A stretch of 64,000 bases of DNA from Aureimonas populi (GCF_017815515.1 NZ_CP072611.1:2542001-2606000); one strand, 5' to 3'. Shown: positions 28,192 to 37,823, counted from the first letter of the stretch. Notes: generated by a model not told the origin, from the sequence alone. Numbers and translations: made by a program.

Positions 28192-28533
28192 ATGTTCGTG
28201 TCCCCGGCATTCGCGCAAACCGCAGGTGCGGCGGGCGGAACTGAGAGTATCCTCATCACGATCCTGCCCTTCGTGGCGGTGTTCGCGATCATGTATTTCC
28301 TCATCATTCGCCCTCAGCGGCGCCAGATGAAGAAGCGTGAGGAAATGCTGAAGAACGTTCGACGCGGGGATACGGTGATCACCGGCGGCGGCATCGTGGC
28401 AAAGGTCACGAAGGTGATGGAGAACGGCGAGGTCGAGGTTCAGATCTCCGAGCAGGTCAAGGTTCGTGTTCTCCAGTCGATGATCGCTGACGTACGTGTG
28501 AAGGGCGAGCCGACCGCCGCGAACACGAAATAG
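28192..28533 (+). CDS. yajC: preprotein translocase subunit YajC
   Basis: 113 residues, with TAGGAGAAG before ATG 28192. One membrane helix (ILPFVAVFAIMYFLIIRPQRRQMKKREEML) with the hallmark RPQRRQ, then a small beta domain (RRGDTVITGGGIVAKVTKV). YajC associates with SecDF. It lies directly upstream of secDF, separated by a hairpin at 28558. Confidence 0.95.
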   Translation: MFVSPAFAQTAGAAGGTESILITILPFVAVFAIMYFLIIRPQRRQMKKREEMLKNVRRGDTVITGGGIVAKVTKVMENGEVEVQISEQVKVRVLQSMIADVRVKGEPTAANTK

Positions 28534-28557
28534 CCGCCGTGCGGTTGAAAGACTGAA

Positions 28558-28584
28558 CGGCTCGCCCGACCTTCGGGCGGGCCG
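28558..28584 (+). terminator. hairpin between yajC and secDF
   Basis: CGGCTCGCCCG pairs with CGGGCGGGCCG (one G-U) around a 5-base loop. The following bases (TGCCTTATCC) are only moderately T-rich, so partial termination or mRNA-end stabilisation between yajC and secDF is more likely than a full stop. Confidence 0.5.
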
Positions 28585-28653
28585 TGCCTTATCCTCATGC
28601 GGCCGAAGGCAGGGACCCGTCGCCCCGCATCCTGACCCATTATCGGGACGATC

Positions 28654-31236
28654 ATGCTGCATTTTTCGCGCTGGAAGACCATTCTCATCTGGTTCGTGGT
28701 GGCGCTCGGCGTGCTCACGGCGCTGCCGAACGCGCTGACCCAGCGGCAGATCGACAGCCTTCCCTCATTCATGCCCAGCCAGCCGATGACGCTTGGCCTC
28801 GACCTTCAGGGCGGATCCTACATCCTCCTGCAGGTCGACCGCGATTCGATGACGGCGGACAGGCTGCAGGGGCTGCGCGACGAGGTGCGGGTCGCGCTGC
28901 GCAATGCGGGCGCCGCCTATACGGGTCTTGCTGATTCTGGAACGACCGTCGATTTTCGTCTCCGCGATCCCGCGCAGGCCGCCGCTGTCCGCCAGGCGCT
29001 GCGGCCGATCACCGATCCGGTGTCCTCCGGCCTTCTGGCCGGCGGTTCCGTGACCGAGGTCGCGGTCGCCGAGCCGCAGTCCGGCACGTTCCGCCTTTCG
29101 CTGACGGAGGAGGGCATCAATTACCGCCTGTCCAACGCCGTCGCGCAGTCGATCGAGGTGGTGCGCCGCCGCGTGGACGAGCTTGGCACGACGGAGCCGA
29201 TCATCCAGCGGCAGGGCCTCGACCGCATCATGGTGCAGGTGCCGGGGCTGGACGATCCGGCCCGATTGAAGAACCTTCTCAATCAGACCGCGCAGCTCAC
29301 GTTCCGTCTCGTGGACGTCGAGAATTCGGCCGAAGCCGTCGCCGCCGGAACCGCGCGCGCGCCGGCCGGGACGGAACTGCTCTATACGACCGACAATCCG
29401 CCTTTCCCCATCCTCGTCCAGAGGCAGGTGATGGTCTCGGGTGAGAACCTCACCGACGCGCAGCCCGGCTTCAGCCAGCAGAACCAGCCTGTCGTCAACA
29501 TCCGCTTCGATTCGCGCGGCGCCCAGCGCTTCGGTGCAGTCACGCAGCAGAACGTCAACCGGCCCTTCGCCATCGTCCTCGACAACCAGGTGCTGTCGGC
29601 GCCGAATATCAACGAGCCGATTCTCGGCGGCCAGGCGCAGATTTCGGGCAATTTCACCGTCCAGAGCGCCAACGACCTGTCGGTGTTGCTGCGAGCGGGC
29701 GCGTTGCCGGCCACGCTCGACATCATCGAGGAGCGTACGGTGGGCCCGGGCCTCGGTGCCGATTCCATTGCGGCCGGCCAGAATGCCGGCATCATCGCCG
29801 CGATCCTCGTTATCGGCTTCATGCTGGCCGCCTACGGCTTTCTCGGCGTCATCGCCAATATCGCCCTGTTCTTCAATGTCGTCCTCATCGTTGGACTCCT
29901 TTCCTTCCTGGGCGCCACGCTGACCCTGCCGGGCATCGCCGGCATCGTCCTCACCATGGGCATGGCCGTCGATTCGAACGTTCTGATCTACGAGCGCATA
30001 TTGGAAGAGCGAAAGGCGGGACGCTCGGTCGTCCAATCGATCGACGCGGGCTTCCACAAGGCGTTCTCCACCATCATGGACGCCAACATCACTTCGCTGA
30101 TTGCGGCCTTGGTGCTGTTCTTCCTTGGCACCGGGCCGGTGCGCGGCTTTGCCGTGACGCTGGCACTCGGTGTGATCACCACCGTCTTCACCGCTTTGAC
30201 GCTGACGCGCTGGATGGTGTCCTACTGGGTCAAGAAGCGCCGGCCCAAGGAAGTGCCGACCGGCTGGTTCACCATTCTGCCGAACCTCACGCGCATTCCG
30301 TTCATGGCCGCGCGTAAGGTGGCCTTCGCGGTCACGATCATCCTCTCGCTCGTGTCCATCGGCGCCTTTGCCGGCTGGGGGCTCAATCTTGGCGTCGATT
30401 TCACCGGCGGTACGGTGATCGAGGCGCGCGCCAATGCCGAGGAGGCGGATGTCGGCCAGATCCGATCCGATCTCGCCGCCATCATTGAGGGTGACGTCCA
30501 GGTTCAGGAATTCGGCGGCGCGCGCGACGTGCTGATCCGCTTCGGCGTGCAGCCGATGGACGCGGAGACGCCGCAGGCCAGTATCAACGCCGTTCGTGCG
30601 GCCCTGTCGGCGGACTACGAGTTCCAGAGGGTGGAGGTCGTCGGGCCGACGGTGTCGGGCGAACTTGCGTTGGCGGCGACGCTGGGCGTGATCGGCGCCA
30701 TGTTCGCCATCATGGTCTATATCTGGCTACGCTTCGAGTGGCAGTTCGCCATAGGCGCCATCGTCTCCACGGCCCATGACGTCATCATGATGATCGGCTT
30801 CCTCGTGATCACGAGGCTGGAGTTCAACCTCACCAGCATCGCGGCGATCCTGACCATCGTCGGCTATTCGTTGAATGATACGATCGTGGTTTACGATCGG
30901 ATGCGCGAGAACCTGCGCAAATACAAGAAGATGCCGCTTTCCGAGCTGATCGACCTCTCCCTGAACGAGACGTTGCGGCGCACGATCCTGACGGGCGTCA
31001 CCATGATGCTCGCACTGATCGCGCTGGTCTTCTTCGGAGGCGAAGTGATCCGTGGCTTCATCCTGCCGATGATCGTCGGCGTCCTCGTCGGCGTCTATTC
31101 CTCGGTCTTCATCGCCGGGCCCATGCTGATCTACTTCCAGCTCCGCAAGGTGAACGCCAAGGGCGAGGTCATCGAGGAGGCGGACGAGAAGCCCTCGGCG
31201 AACATCGCCATGCCACGGACGGGCGCCGGCCGGTGA
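28654..31236 (+). CDS. secDF: fused protein translocase SecD-SecF
   Basis: 860 residues, one polypeptide combining SecD (about 1-530) and SecF (about 555-850). SecD marks: LGLDLQGGSYILLQVD, the periplasmic P1 domain, and ITVQSANDLSVLLRAGALPA, followed by six helices with GIVLTMGMAVDSNVLIYERI. SecF marks: GWGLNLGVDFTGGTVIE and AAILTIVGYSLNDTIVVYDRMREN. SecDF uses proton motive force to pull translocating proteins out of SecYEG. It overlaps the next gene by 4 bases. Fused forms occur across several lineages, including many alphaproteobacteria. Confidence 0.96.
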   Translation: MLHFSRWKTILIWFVVALGVLTALPNALTQRQIDSLPSFMPSQPMTLGLDLQGGSYILLQVDRDSMTADRLQGLRDEVRVALRNAGAAYTGLADSGTTVDFRLRDPAQAAAVRQALRPITDPVSSGLLAGGSVTEVAVAEPQSGTFRLSLTEEGINYRLSNAVAQSIEVVRRRVDELGTTEPIIQRQGLDRIMVQVPGLDDPARLKNLLNQTAQLTFRLVDVENSAEAVAAGTARAPAGTELLYTTDNPPFPILVQRQVMVSGENLTDAQPGFSQQNQPVVNIRFDSRGAQRFGAVTQQNVNRPFAIVLDNQVLSAPNINEPILGGQAQISGNFTVQSANDLSVLLRAGALPATLDIIEERTVGPGLGADSIAAGQNAGIIAAILVIGFMLAAYGFLGVIANIALFFNVVLIVGLLSFLGATLTLPGIAGIVLTMGMAVDSNVLIYERILEERKAGRSVVQSIDAGFHKAFSTIMDANITSLIAALVLFFLGTGPVRGFAVTLALGVITTVFTALTLTRWMVSYWVKKRRPKEVPTGWFTILPNLTRIPFMAARKVAFAVTIILSLVSIGAFAGWGLNLGVDFTGGTVIEARANAEEADVGQIRSDLAAIIEGDVQVQEFGGARDVLIRFGVQPMDAETPQASINAVRAALSADYEFQRVEVVGPTVSGELALAATLGVIGAMFAIMVYIWLRFEWQFAIGAIVSTAHDVIMMIGFLVITRLEFNLTSIAAILTIVGYSLNDTIVVYDRMRENLRKYKKMPLSELIDLSLNETLRRTILTGVTMMLALIALVFFGGEVIRGFILPMIVGVLVGVYSSVFIAGPMLIYFQLRKVNAKGEVIEEADEKPSANIAMPRTGAGR

Positions 31237-31613
31237 GCGAAATCCGGGACGCTCATTACCCGCGCTCCGCTCCCATTGACGCCTACGGCAATGGCGGCTT
31301 CCGTTTCGCCGATATGTCCCACAGGGGCTCGCTCCTGTGCCTTCCCTCCGGCATTTACGGCTGGGCGGCGACGCTGGAGCAGCCCTTCGCCGGGGAGCGG
31401 CTTCTGAAGGCGCTGGAGGACGCCGAGGGTATCCGTTTCATGCTGTTCGGAACGGGGCCCGATATCCGCCGGCTTCCGCCTGCTCTCGCGGAACATTTCC
31501 GCCGGGCCGGCATCTCGGTGGATCCGATGTCGACCGGTGCTGCCGTGCGCACCTACAACATCATGCTGGGCGAGGGCCGGCCGGTGGGCGCAGCGCTCGT
31601 CGCGGTTGATTGA
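31233..31613 (+). CDS. Mth938-like/DUF498 protein (NDUFAF3 family)
   Basis: 126 residues, GTG start overlapping the secDF stop. The single domain matches the Mth938/DUF498 fold: AYGNGGFRFADMSHRGSLL, then FGTGPDIRRLPPAL, and SVDPMSTGAAVRTYNIMLGEGRPVGAALVAV at the end. Human NDUFAF3 of this family is a complex I assembly factor. Bacterial function is unproven. It is tightly coupled to secDF on one side and to a squalene/phytoene-synthase-like gene, the relative of NDUFAF6, on the other. Confidence 0.85.
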   Translation: MSEIRDAHYPRSAPIDAYGNGGFRFADMSHRGSLLCLPSGIYGWAATLEQPFAGERLLKALEDAEGIRFMLFGTGPDIRRLPPALAEHFRRAGISVDPMSTGAAVRTYNIMLGEGRPVGAALVAVD

Positions 31614-31621
31614 CGCCCACC

Positions 31622-32494
31622 ATGAGCCGAGCGGACGGCCCGGCATCCATGGCCACTCATTTCGCCCATTGCGAGGATCTGGTGCGCCGGAACGATCCGG
31701 ATCGCGCCGTGGCGCTGCAATTCGCGCAAGCGGACCGCCGCCAGGCACTCTGTGCGCTCTACGCGTTCGATCAGGAAACCGCACGCATTCGCGAGCAGGT
31801 CAGCCAGCCCTTGCCCGGCGAGATTCGGCTTCAATGGTGGCGGGACCGCATCGCCGAGGGCATTACGGGAGAGGAAGAAGCGGGGCAGGGGTCGCCGGTC
31901 GCCGCAGCATTGATCGAAACGGTCCGCCGGCATTCTTTGCCACCCGAGGCCTTCGAGCGGCTTCTCGAGGCTCGCATCTTCGATCTCTACGACGACCCCA
32001 TGCCTTCGCGACAGGCGTTCGAGGGCTATGCAGGGGAGACGAAATCGACTGTCATCATGCTGGCCGCGATGATTCTTGATCGTAAAAGCGCGGCGCAAGC
32101 CTCGGATTGCGCAGGCCATGCCGGCGTCGCAGATCTGGCCGTCGAGGTTCTGGGCCTGGCCTGCGTACAGGCCGGCCGGGCACAGATCTTCATCCCGGAA
32201 GAGCTTTTTTCAGCAGCCGGCACCACGCGATCCCTATGGGCAGGCAAGCCGTCATCGGTCCCCGCAGTGGCCGAGGCGATGGCCGCGCTCGGCCGGGAAC
32301 ATATGGCGGCCGCAGGGCGGGCATGGGAGTCCATCCCGCGTTCGATCCGACCCGCCTTTCTGCCGGGCCGTCTGGCGGCCGCCCGTATGGAGGCCGCCAT
32401 GTCCGCGCTCCAGCGCGGCACGGCGCTTGCGCCCACGGGGCCGATACGCCGGAGCTGGGCGTATTGGAGGGCTATGCGGAAGGGGCAGGGCTGA
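31622..32494 (+). CDS. squalene/phytoene synthase-like protein (NDUFAF6-type)
   Basis: 290 residues from ATG 31622 (TTG at 31610 is an alternative in the same frame). The helical trans-isoprenyl synthase fold is recognisable (DRRQALCALYAFDQETARIRE, IRLQWWRDRI). The Asp-rich motifs that bind diphosphate in true synthases are eroded: DQETAR replaces a DxxxD motif, and YAGETKSTVIML lacks the paired Asp. It is thus unlikely to make phytoene. Human NDUFAF6, of the same subfamily, is needed for early complex I assembly. Its TGA overlaps the next ATG. Confidence 0.82.
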   Translation: MSRADGPASMATHFAHCEDLVRRNDPDRAVALQFAQADRRQALCALYAFDQETARIREQVSQPLPGEIRLQWWRDRIAEGITGEEEAGQGSPVAAALIETVRRHSLPPEAFERLLEARIFDLYDDPMPSRQAFEGYAGETKSTVIMLAAMILDRKSAAQASDCAGHAGVADLAVEVLGLACVQAGRAQIFIPEELFSAAGTTRSLWAGKPSSVPAVAEAMAALGREHMAAAGRAWESIPRSIRPAFLPGRLAAARMEAAMSALQRGTALAPTGPIRRSWAYWRAMRKGQG

Positions 32495-34278
32495 TGGGTG
32501 CCGGGAGCGGTGCCACCCGCCTGTCGCACCGCACCGCCCGGCTGCTTCGCAGCCTGGGTGTGGGTGCGCGGATGGCAACGGCGCGCTTTCCCGTGGCAAC
32601 GCTCCTGATCGTCGCTTTCGCCGTCGTCTCGAACCTCGAAGTATCGCGGTTCGACGTGCCGTTCTGGCCGGACCTCCCCCGGCTTCTTTCCGCCCTGGGC
32701 GCCGCAGCGGCTGCGTCCGTAGCAGTGCGCGTGGGGCTGGAGCCGCGCGCGCGCGCAGGCTCGCGGAGCCTGCTGATCCTGCCTCTGGCCGCCGCGCTGG
32801 TGCTGGGCCTGGGCATCTGGAGCGGGCGGCCGCTGGCGATCTACGCGCCAGCTCTCTTGCCGGCCGCCATTCTGAGCATCCCGCTGGCCCCTTTCCTGCG
32901 CAACGGGACGGCCCGGGAATTCTGGTCCTTCGCCTTGTGGACCGGGGTGGGGGTGACGCTCGCCTTCCTTTCCGTTCTGCTTTTCTTGGCCGGGCTGCTG
33001 GCGATTCTGGAGATGGTTCGGTTCCTGTTCCAGGTCGGCTTCGGCAGCAGCGCCTACAACCACATCTTCGTCACCGCCTTTGCCCTCGTCGGGCCGCTCT
33101 TCGCCCTGGGGCGTATCCCACAGGCCGATCGTGTGACGCTGGAGGGTGAAGAGCGGCTGGTCGAAACAGTGCGTCCCCTCTTCGACTGGGTCGCGGCGCC
33201 GCTTGCGCTGGCGACGGCCGTGATCCTGCATCTCTACGCGCTGCGCATCGCCGTGACCGGACAGATGCCGGTGGGGGAAGTCGGTTGGATCGTCAGCTTC
33301 TTTTCGCTGCTGGTCCTCTCGCTGCGGGTCGCCATTCATCCGTTCCTTGAGAACGCGGCTCTGCCGGCCCGGCTCTTCGGTCGGTTCTGGGCGTTGATGC
33401 TGATCGTGCCACTCATTCTGCTTGCTCTCGCCGCCTGGCTGCGGATCGAGCCACACGGCTTCACCGTGGCGCGCTACTATCTGGTCCTCGGTGGGACTGC
33501 CGCTGCGGTGGCGGTCTTGCTCCAGGCGTTCGCGCGCACACGCGGCGACATACGCTGGCTGGCGGGTATCGCGCCCCTGTTCCTCGCCCTGTCGGTGATC
33601 GGGCCGTGGAGCGTCGGCAATATCGTAGGCCGCAGCCAGTCGGACCGAATCGAGGGGCAGTTCGTCCACGGGAGCTATCTGAGTGTCGACGAGCTGCGGC
33701 CCGATGAGCAAAAGATATTGCGCTCGCGCATCATGGCGCTGGGGGATGTCGGGCAGTTGTGGCGGATGGCCCGCTATCTGCCTCCCGATCAGACCGAGGC
33801 AAGAGCGGTGCTCTTCTCGCGACGCGACGATCAGGCCACTGCCTTTCTTGCCGCCCTGGGCCTGCGGACGCTGCCGGGCAGCGGCCCGGCGCTCCGAAGC
33901 TTCAGTGCCTCCGCCGAGCGGCCGATCCGGCTGGCCGGATACGACATCGCCGTCTACGCCCGTTCTGTGGGGACAACGCCCGATCCGAGACCGCCGGAGG
34001 CGATCAGCCTGCGTTTCGAGGGCGCGGAGCTTGTCGTGGAGATGGCGGGGGGGCAGGATCGCTTCGACCTGACGGCAGCTCTCGGATCGATGCCCAGGTC
34101 GCTGTTCGACAGCCGCGAAGCGGTGTCCCCGCCGGTCTTCGACCTCTCCTCGGCTCAAGGGCGAAACGCAAGGCTGCGTTTCGATTCGCTCATGCTCGGC
34201 CCTGAGGGCGAACCGGCGGGCGCGAGCGTGACGCTGCTTCTGCGCGAAGCGCAGTGGCCCTCACTCGGCGGCGGCTGA
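32494..34278 (+). CDS. DUF4153-family multi-pass membrane protein
   Basis: 594 residues from ATG 32494, overlapping the stop of the preceding gene (TGATG). About ten hydrophobic helices fill residues 30-390 (for example [19 protein letters not shown] and [17 protein letters not shown]), followed by a soluble C-terminal region of about 200 residues. It resembles DUF4153 proteins, which have no defined biochemical role. The 3' end overlaps convergent trmFO by 18 bases. Confidence 0.75.
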   Translation: MGAGSGATRLSHRTARLLRSLGVGARMATARFPVATLLIVAFAVVSNLEVSRFDVPFWPDLPRLLSALGAAAAASVAVRVGLEPRARAGSRSLLILPLAAALVLGLGIWSGRPLAIYAPALLPAAILSIPLAPFLRNGTAREFWSFALWTGVGVTLAFLSVLLFLAGLLAILEMVRFLFQVGFGSSAYNHIFVTAFALVGPLFALGRIPQADRVTLEGEERLVETVRPLFDWVAAPLALATAVILHLYALRIAVTGQMPVGEVGWIVSFFSLLVLSLRVAIHPFLENAALPARLFGRFWALMLIVPLILLALAAWLRIEPHGFTVARYYLVLGGTAAAVAVLLQAFARTRGDIRWLAGIAPLFLALSVIGPWSVGNIVGRSQSDRIEGQFVHGSYLSVDELRPDEQKILRSRIMALGDVGQLWRMARYLPPDQTEARAVLFSRRDDQATAFLAALGLRTLPGSGPALRSFSASAERPIRLAGYDIAVYARSVGTTPDPRPPEAISLRFEGAELVVEMAGGQDRFDLTAALGSMPRSLFDSREAVSPPVFDLSSAQGRNARLRFDSLMLGPEGEPAGASVTLLLREAQWPSLGGG

Positions 34279-35670
34279 AAGGGCGCCGTTCTCGAGCCAG
34301 TTCGAGAAGTCTTTCAGCGCGCGGCTGGCCATCGCGCGCCGCTTGGCGATGGTCTTCTCTTTGCCGCGAAGGCGCTTGCCCTCTTCCTTCGGTACCTCGA
34401 CCGGCGGAAACAGGCCGAAATTGACGTTCATCGGCTGGAAGGAGCGTTTGCCGCCTTCCTCCTGCGCCTCGATATGTCCGCCGGTGATATGACCCAGCAG
34501 CGCGCCCATCGCGCTGGTCGGTGGAGGCGGAGTAGCGGCACGGCCCAGCGCTTCGGCGCTGGCGAAGCGTCCGGCCATGAGACCGACGGAGGCCGATTCG
34601 ACATAGCCCTCGCAACCGGTGATCTGCCCCGCGAAACGCAGGCTGGGACGCGATTTCAGCCGCAGCGTCCCGTCGAGCAGGCGCGGACTGTCCAGATAGG
34701 TGTTGCGATGCAGCCCGCCGAGCCGGGCGAACTCGGCATTCTCAAGCCCGGGGATGGTGCGGAAGATGCGCACCTGCTCGGCATATTTCAGCTTCGTCTG
34801 GAAGCCGACCATATTGTAGAGCGTGCCCAGCGCGTTGTCCTGCCGTAGCTGGACCACGGCATAGGCCTTGATGTCCGGCTGATGCACATTGGTCAGCCCC
34901 ATCGGCTTCATGGGCCCGTGGCGCAGCGTTTCAGACCCGCGTTCGGCCATGATCTCGATGGGCAGGCAGCCGTCGAAATAGGGAGTGCCTTCCCATTCGC
35001 GGAATTCGGTCTTCTCCCCCGCGATCAACGCGGCCACGAAGGCCTCGTACTGCGCCTTGTCCAGCGGGCAGTTGATGTAGTCCTTGCCCGTGCCGCCGGG
35101 TCCGACCTTGTCGTAGCGGGACTGGAACCAGGCGGTGTGAAGGTCGATCGAATCGAAGTGGACGATGGGCGCGATCGCGTCGAAGAACGCCAGCGCGTCG
35201 GCCCCGGTCTGGGCGCGGATGGCATCCGCCAGCGCAGGCGCGGTCAGAGGGCCGGTGGCGATGACGGTCTGGCCCCAATCCTCCGGCGGCAGCCCCTCGA
35301 TCTCCTCGCGCCGGATCTCCACCTGCGGATGGCGCGCCAATTCGCCCGTCACCGCCTCGGCGAAACCGTCGCGGTCGACGGCCAGCGCGCCGCCTGCAGG
35401 TACCTGGTTGGCGTCCGCGCAACGCATGATGAGCGACCCGGCCATGCGCATCTCGGCATGGATGACCCCCACCGCATTGGCCGTGGCGTCATCGGAGCGG
35501 AAGGAATTCGAGCAGACGAGCTCCGCCAGCGAATCCGTCTTGTGGGCGTCCGTGCCGCGCACGCCGCGCATCTCGTGGAGAATAACGGGAATGCCCGCTT
35601 CGGCGATCTGCCAAGCAGCTTCGGAGCCGGCGAGGCCGCCGCCAACGACATGAATGGGTTTTGGAGTCAT
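34261..35670 (-). CDS. trmFO: tRNA (uracil-54) methyltransferase TrmFO, folate/FAD-dependent
   Basis: 469 residues on the minus strand. N-terminal FAD-binding motif [19 protein letters not shown] (8-26), then [29 protein letters not shown], the family signature with its Cys, and a C-terminal region with [20 protein letters not shown]. TrmFO makes ribothymidine at position 54 of tRNA using methylene-tetrahydrofolate instead of SAM. The convergent overlap with the DUF4153 gene means no terminator fits between them. Confidence 0.96.
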   Translation of the reverse strand: MTPKPIHVVGGGLAGSEAAWQIAEAGIPVILHEMRGVRGTDAHKTDSLAELVCSNSFRSDDATANAVGVIHAEMRMAGSLIMRCADANQVPAGGALAVDRDGFAEAVTGELARHPQVEIRREEIEGLPPEDWGQTVIATGPLTAPALADAIRAQTGADALAFFDAIAPIVHFDSIDLHTAWFQSRYDKVGPGGTGKDYINCPLDKAQYEAFVAALIAGEKTEFREWEGTPYFDGCLPIEIMAERGSETLRHGPMKPMGLTNVHQPDIKAYAVVQLRQDNALGTLYNMVGFQTKLKYAEQVRIFRTIPGLENAEFARLGGLHRNTYLDSPRLLDGTLRLKSRPSLRFAGQITGCEGYVESASVGLMAGRFASAEALGRAATPPPPTSAMGALLGHITGGHIEAQEEGGKRSFQPMNVNFGLFPPVEVPKEEGKRLRGKEKTIAKRRAMASRALKDFSNWLENGALSAAAE

Positions 35671-35730
35671 GCCCGTCTTCTAAAGCCTTCACGGCCGGAC
35701 GGGAAGAGTCGCAAGGGCAGCACGTCCCAT

Positions 35731-35772
35731 AAACGACAACACCCGCCGGGGGAGGACCGGCGGGTGTCGTTT
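35731..35772 (-). terminator. terminator hairpin ending the DUF1127/sRNA transcript
   Basis: The third hairpin has a 13-bp GC-rich stem with a 2-base bulge, extended by AAA/TTT pairs and followed by TTTAT on the minus strand. Its loop TCCTCCC is a shortened form of the loop in the two upstream hairpins, so it may act as both terminator and third sRNA. Confidence 0.7.
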
Positions 35773-35840
35773 GGAAGCCTGCGCTGGGAGGAGGATGCGC
35801 AGGCTCTCATCCGCTTCGGCCCTGGGAGGAGGATGGGCCG
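35731..35840 (-). ncRNA. cuckoo/CcsR-type sRNA locus: three tandem hairpins with CCUCCUCCC-type loops
   Basis: Reading the minus strand just after the DUF1127 stop: hairpin 1 (35840-35817) is CGGCCC/GGGCCG around the loop ATCCTCCTCCCA. Hairpin 2 (35805-35776) is AGCCTGCGC/GCGCAGGCT around the identical loop ATCCTCCTCCCA. Hairpin 3 (35769-35734) is CGACACCCGCCGG/CCGGCGGGTGTTGTCG around TCCTCCC and is flanked by AAA/TTT, serving as terminator. The stems differ while the loops are the same, so selection is on the loop. The loop is an anti-Shine-Dalgarno sequence. In Rhodobacter sphaeroides the CcsR1-4 RNAs with this loop follow a DUF1127 gene (ccaF1), the same layout. Processing into separate RNAs here is inferred. 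Confidence 0.8.
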
Positions 35841-35858
35841 TCGCGAAACTGGTAAATC

Positions 35859-36002
35859 CTAGACGGCCGCCTTGCGGGCGATGGCCGGAATGTCGGACCG
35901 GGCGATCCCCAGGTCCGAAAGCTCACGCTGCGACAGCCGGTTCAACTCGTGAACGGTATCGCGATAGCGCCGCCAGTTGTGGTAGGAACGAACGATGTTC
36001 AT
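35859..36002 (-). CDS. DUF1127 micro-protein
   Basis: 47 residues from ATG 36002. The open frame runs up to 36206, but an AAGG about 11 bases before 36002 and the normal size of the family (about 45-50) favour this start; ATG 36020 is the alternative. The sequence is basic and amphipathic: NIVRSYHNWRRYRDTVHELN, then the conserved LSQRELSDLGIARSDIPAIAR. DUF1127 proteins such as CcaF1 bind RNA and help mature the sRNAs encoded downstream in R. sphaeroides; others affect phosphate or carbon metabolism. The three-hairpin RNA locus follows 18 bases after the stop. Confidence 0.88.
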   Translation of the reverse strand: MNIVRSYHNWRRYRDTVHELNRLSQRELSDLGIARSDIPAIARKAAV

Positions 36003-36254
36003 CTTGAACACTGCCTTCATCAGGCTGGGGTTAAATCGATTGAAGCGTGCCGCCTGTCTGCGTCTTGCTTCGATGGTTGGAAGATAGTCGGCCACCCCGA
36101 CGCCTACCAGCGCGCAGTTCGCATAGCAGCCCTGCATGTTGTGCAACGCAGCATGGGGCGGCCGCTGCGCGGCGCGCGGCTCTTTCCTGTTTGACGGTGA
36201 AAACACCAGTGATATAGAGACGCGCGCCGCGCGAAAGCTGGGGCAGGGCGCCGA

Positions 36255-36339
36255 GCGGGTGTGGCGGAATTGGTAGACGCACTTGGTTTAGGTCCAAGCG
36301 CCTGACAGCGTGGGGGTTCGAGTCCCTCCACCCGCACCA
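36255..36339 (+). tRNA. tRNA-Leu(TAG)
   Basis: 85 bases with encoded CCA. Acceptor GCGGGTG pairs with CACCCGC, anticodon arm is CTTGG-TTTAGGT-CCAAG giving anticodon TAG, a long variable arm is present as for leucine, and the T arm contains GGTTCGAGTCC. Divergent from the DUF1127 gene; 75 bases ahead of tig. Confidence 0.97.
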
Positions 36340-36414
36340 GCGCGTGTTTTCCGGCGACACGAGATTCATCACATCGGCCAAGCTGGCCGAAGGCTAACGA
36401 CCAAAGGGTTTATG

Positions 36415-37773
36415 ATGCAGGTTACGGAAACCAAGGCCGAGGGCCTGAAGCGCGAGATCGAAATCGTCGTGCCGGCTTCGGATCTTGAGGCTCGGCTGCA
36501 GACGCGCCTCTACGAGGCGAAGGACCAGGTGAAGCTGAAGGGTTTCCGTCCGGGCAAGGTGCCACTGGCGCACATGCGCAAGATGTACGGCCGCTCCTTC
36601 ATGGCGGAGATCGTCAACCAGATCGTCTCCGAGACGCCGCGCAACGTCATCGCCGAGCGTGGCGAGCGTTCCGCCATGCAGCCGGAAATCCAGATGACGG
36701 AAGACGAGGCCGAGGCCGAGAAGGTGCTTCGCGGCGAAGGCGACTTCCGCTTCACCCTGTCCTACGAGACGCTGCCCTCCTTCGAACTGAAGGAGACCTC
36801 GGGCATCAAGATCGAGCGGCCCGTGGTCGAGATCCCGGAGGACGAGGTCGAGGAGCAGGTGAAGCGCATCGCGGAGAACGCGCGCGCCTATGAGCCGAAG
36901 GACGGCGCTGCCGAGAACGGTGACCGGGTGACGATGGACTTCGTCGGCAAGATCGACGGTGAGGCCTTCCAGGGCGGCTCGGCCACAGATTCCAACCTCG
37001 TCATCGGCTCGGGCCAGTTCATCCCCGGCTTCGAAGACCAGCTCGTCGGCGTGAAGGCGGGCGAGGAGAAGCAGGTCGAGGTCAACTTCCCGGAGGATTA
37101 CGGGGCCACGCATTTGGCCGGCAAGGCTGCGGTCTTCGACGTGACGGTGAAGGCCGTGGCGGCACCGGGCGAGCTGGAGCTGAACGACGAGCTGGCCAAG
37201 AAGCTTGGCCTTGAGTCCATCGAGCGGCTTCGCACGGTGGTGCGCGAGCAGATCGAGAGCCAGTTCGGCATGGCCACCCGCCAGAAGGTCAAGCGCCAGC
37301 TCCTGGATGCGCTGGACGCCGACTATGATTTCGAGCTGCCGGAGAAGCTGGTCGAGGCCGAGTTCGGCAACATCTGGACGCAGGTCTCGCGCGAGCTGGA
37401 GCAGTCGGGCAAGAGCTTCGAGGACGAAGACACCACCGAGGAAAAGGCCCGCGAGGACTACCGCAAGCTCGCGGAGCGTCGCGTGCGCCTCGGCCTCGTT
37501 CTCTCCGAAATCGGCGAGAAGGCCGGCGTCACCATCTCCGACGAGGAGCTTCAGCGCGCCGTGCTGGAGCAGGTCCGCCAGTATCCCGGGCAGGAGCAGC
37601 AGATCTACGACTACTTCCGCAAGACGCCGGAAGCCGTGCAGAGCCTGCGCGCTCCGATCTATGAGGAGAAGGTGGTCGACCACCTCTTGAGCACGGTGGA
37701 CGTGACCGACAAGACGGTGACGAAGGAAGAGCTGATGAAGGACGACGAGGAGGACGAGCAGGCCGCGGCCTGA
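36415..37773 (+). CDS. tig: trigger factor (ribosome-associated chaperone, peptidyl-prolyl isomerase)
   Basis: 452 residues from ATG 36415 (ATG 36412 directly before it is also possible). The N-terminal ribosome-binding domain carries the signature [17 protein letters not shown] (about 43-59). The FKBP-type isomerase domain follows ([19 protein letters not shown] to [19 protein letters not shown]), then the long helical C-terminal chaperone arms and an acidic tail. It meets nascent chains at the tunnel exit. It heads a proteostasis run with clpP, clpX and lon, interrupted by the MscS-type gene. Confidence 0.96.
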   Translation: MQVTETKAEGLKREIEIVVPASDLEARLQTRLYEAKDQVKLKGFRPGKVPLAHMRKMYGRSFMAEIVNQIVSETPRNVIAERGERSAMQPEIQMTEDEAEAEKVLRGEGDFRFTLSYETLPSFELKETSGIKIERPVVEIPEDEVEEQVKRIAENARAYEPKDGAAENGDRVTMDFVGKIDGEAFQGGSATDSNLVIGSGQFIPGFEDQLVGVKAGEEKQVEVNFPEDYGATHLAGKAAVFDVTVKAVAAPGELELNDELAKKLGLESIERLRTVVREQIESQFGMATRQKVKRQLLDALDADYDFELPEKLVEAEFGNIWTQVSRELEQSGKSFEDEDTTEEKAREDYRKLAERRVRLGLVLSEIGEKAGVTISDEELQRAVLEQVRQYPGQEQQIYDYFRKTPEAVQSLRAPIYEEKVVDHLLSTVDVTDKTVTKEELMKDDEEDEQAAA

Positions 37774-37800
37774 CACCTCAGTTGCAGCTCCTCATGACCC

Positions 37801-37823
37801 AAGGGCCGCCTCGTGCGGCCCTT
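37801..37823 (+). terminator. hairpin after tig
   Basis: AAGGGCCGC pairs perfectly with GCGGCCCTT around CTCGT, 27 bases after the tig stop. The tail GTGCGTTTG is poor in T, so termination may be partial. Confidence 0.55.

Noticed and set aside
31622..32494. Carotenoid/hopanoid biosynthesis gene (true phytoene or squalene synthase)
   Set aside because: The Asp-rich diphosphate-binding motifs are missing and no other isoprenoid gene is nearby.
35784..35835. Repeated GGGAGGAGGATG seen as tandem ribosome-binding sites or a small direct repeat on the plus strand
   Set aside because: No open frame follows on the plus strand. Read on the minus strand these are the loops of two perfect hairpins after the DUF1127 gene, which explains them better.
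36003..36206. N-terminal extension of the DUF1127 frame to 115 residues
   Set aside because: The family is about 45-50 residues, the extra part has no conserved feature, and a ribosome binding site fits the start at 36002.
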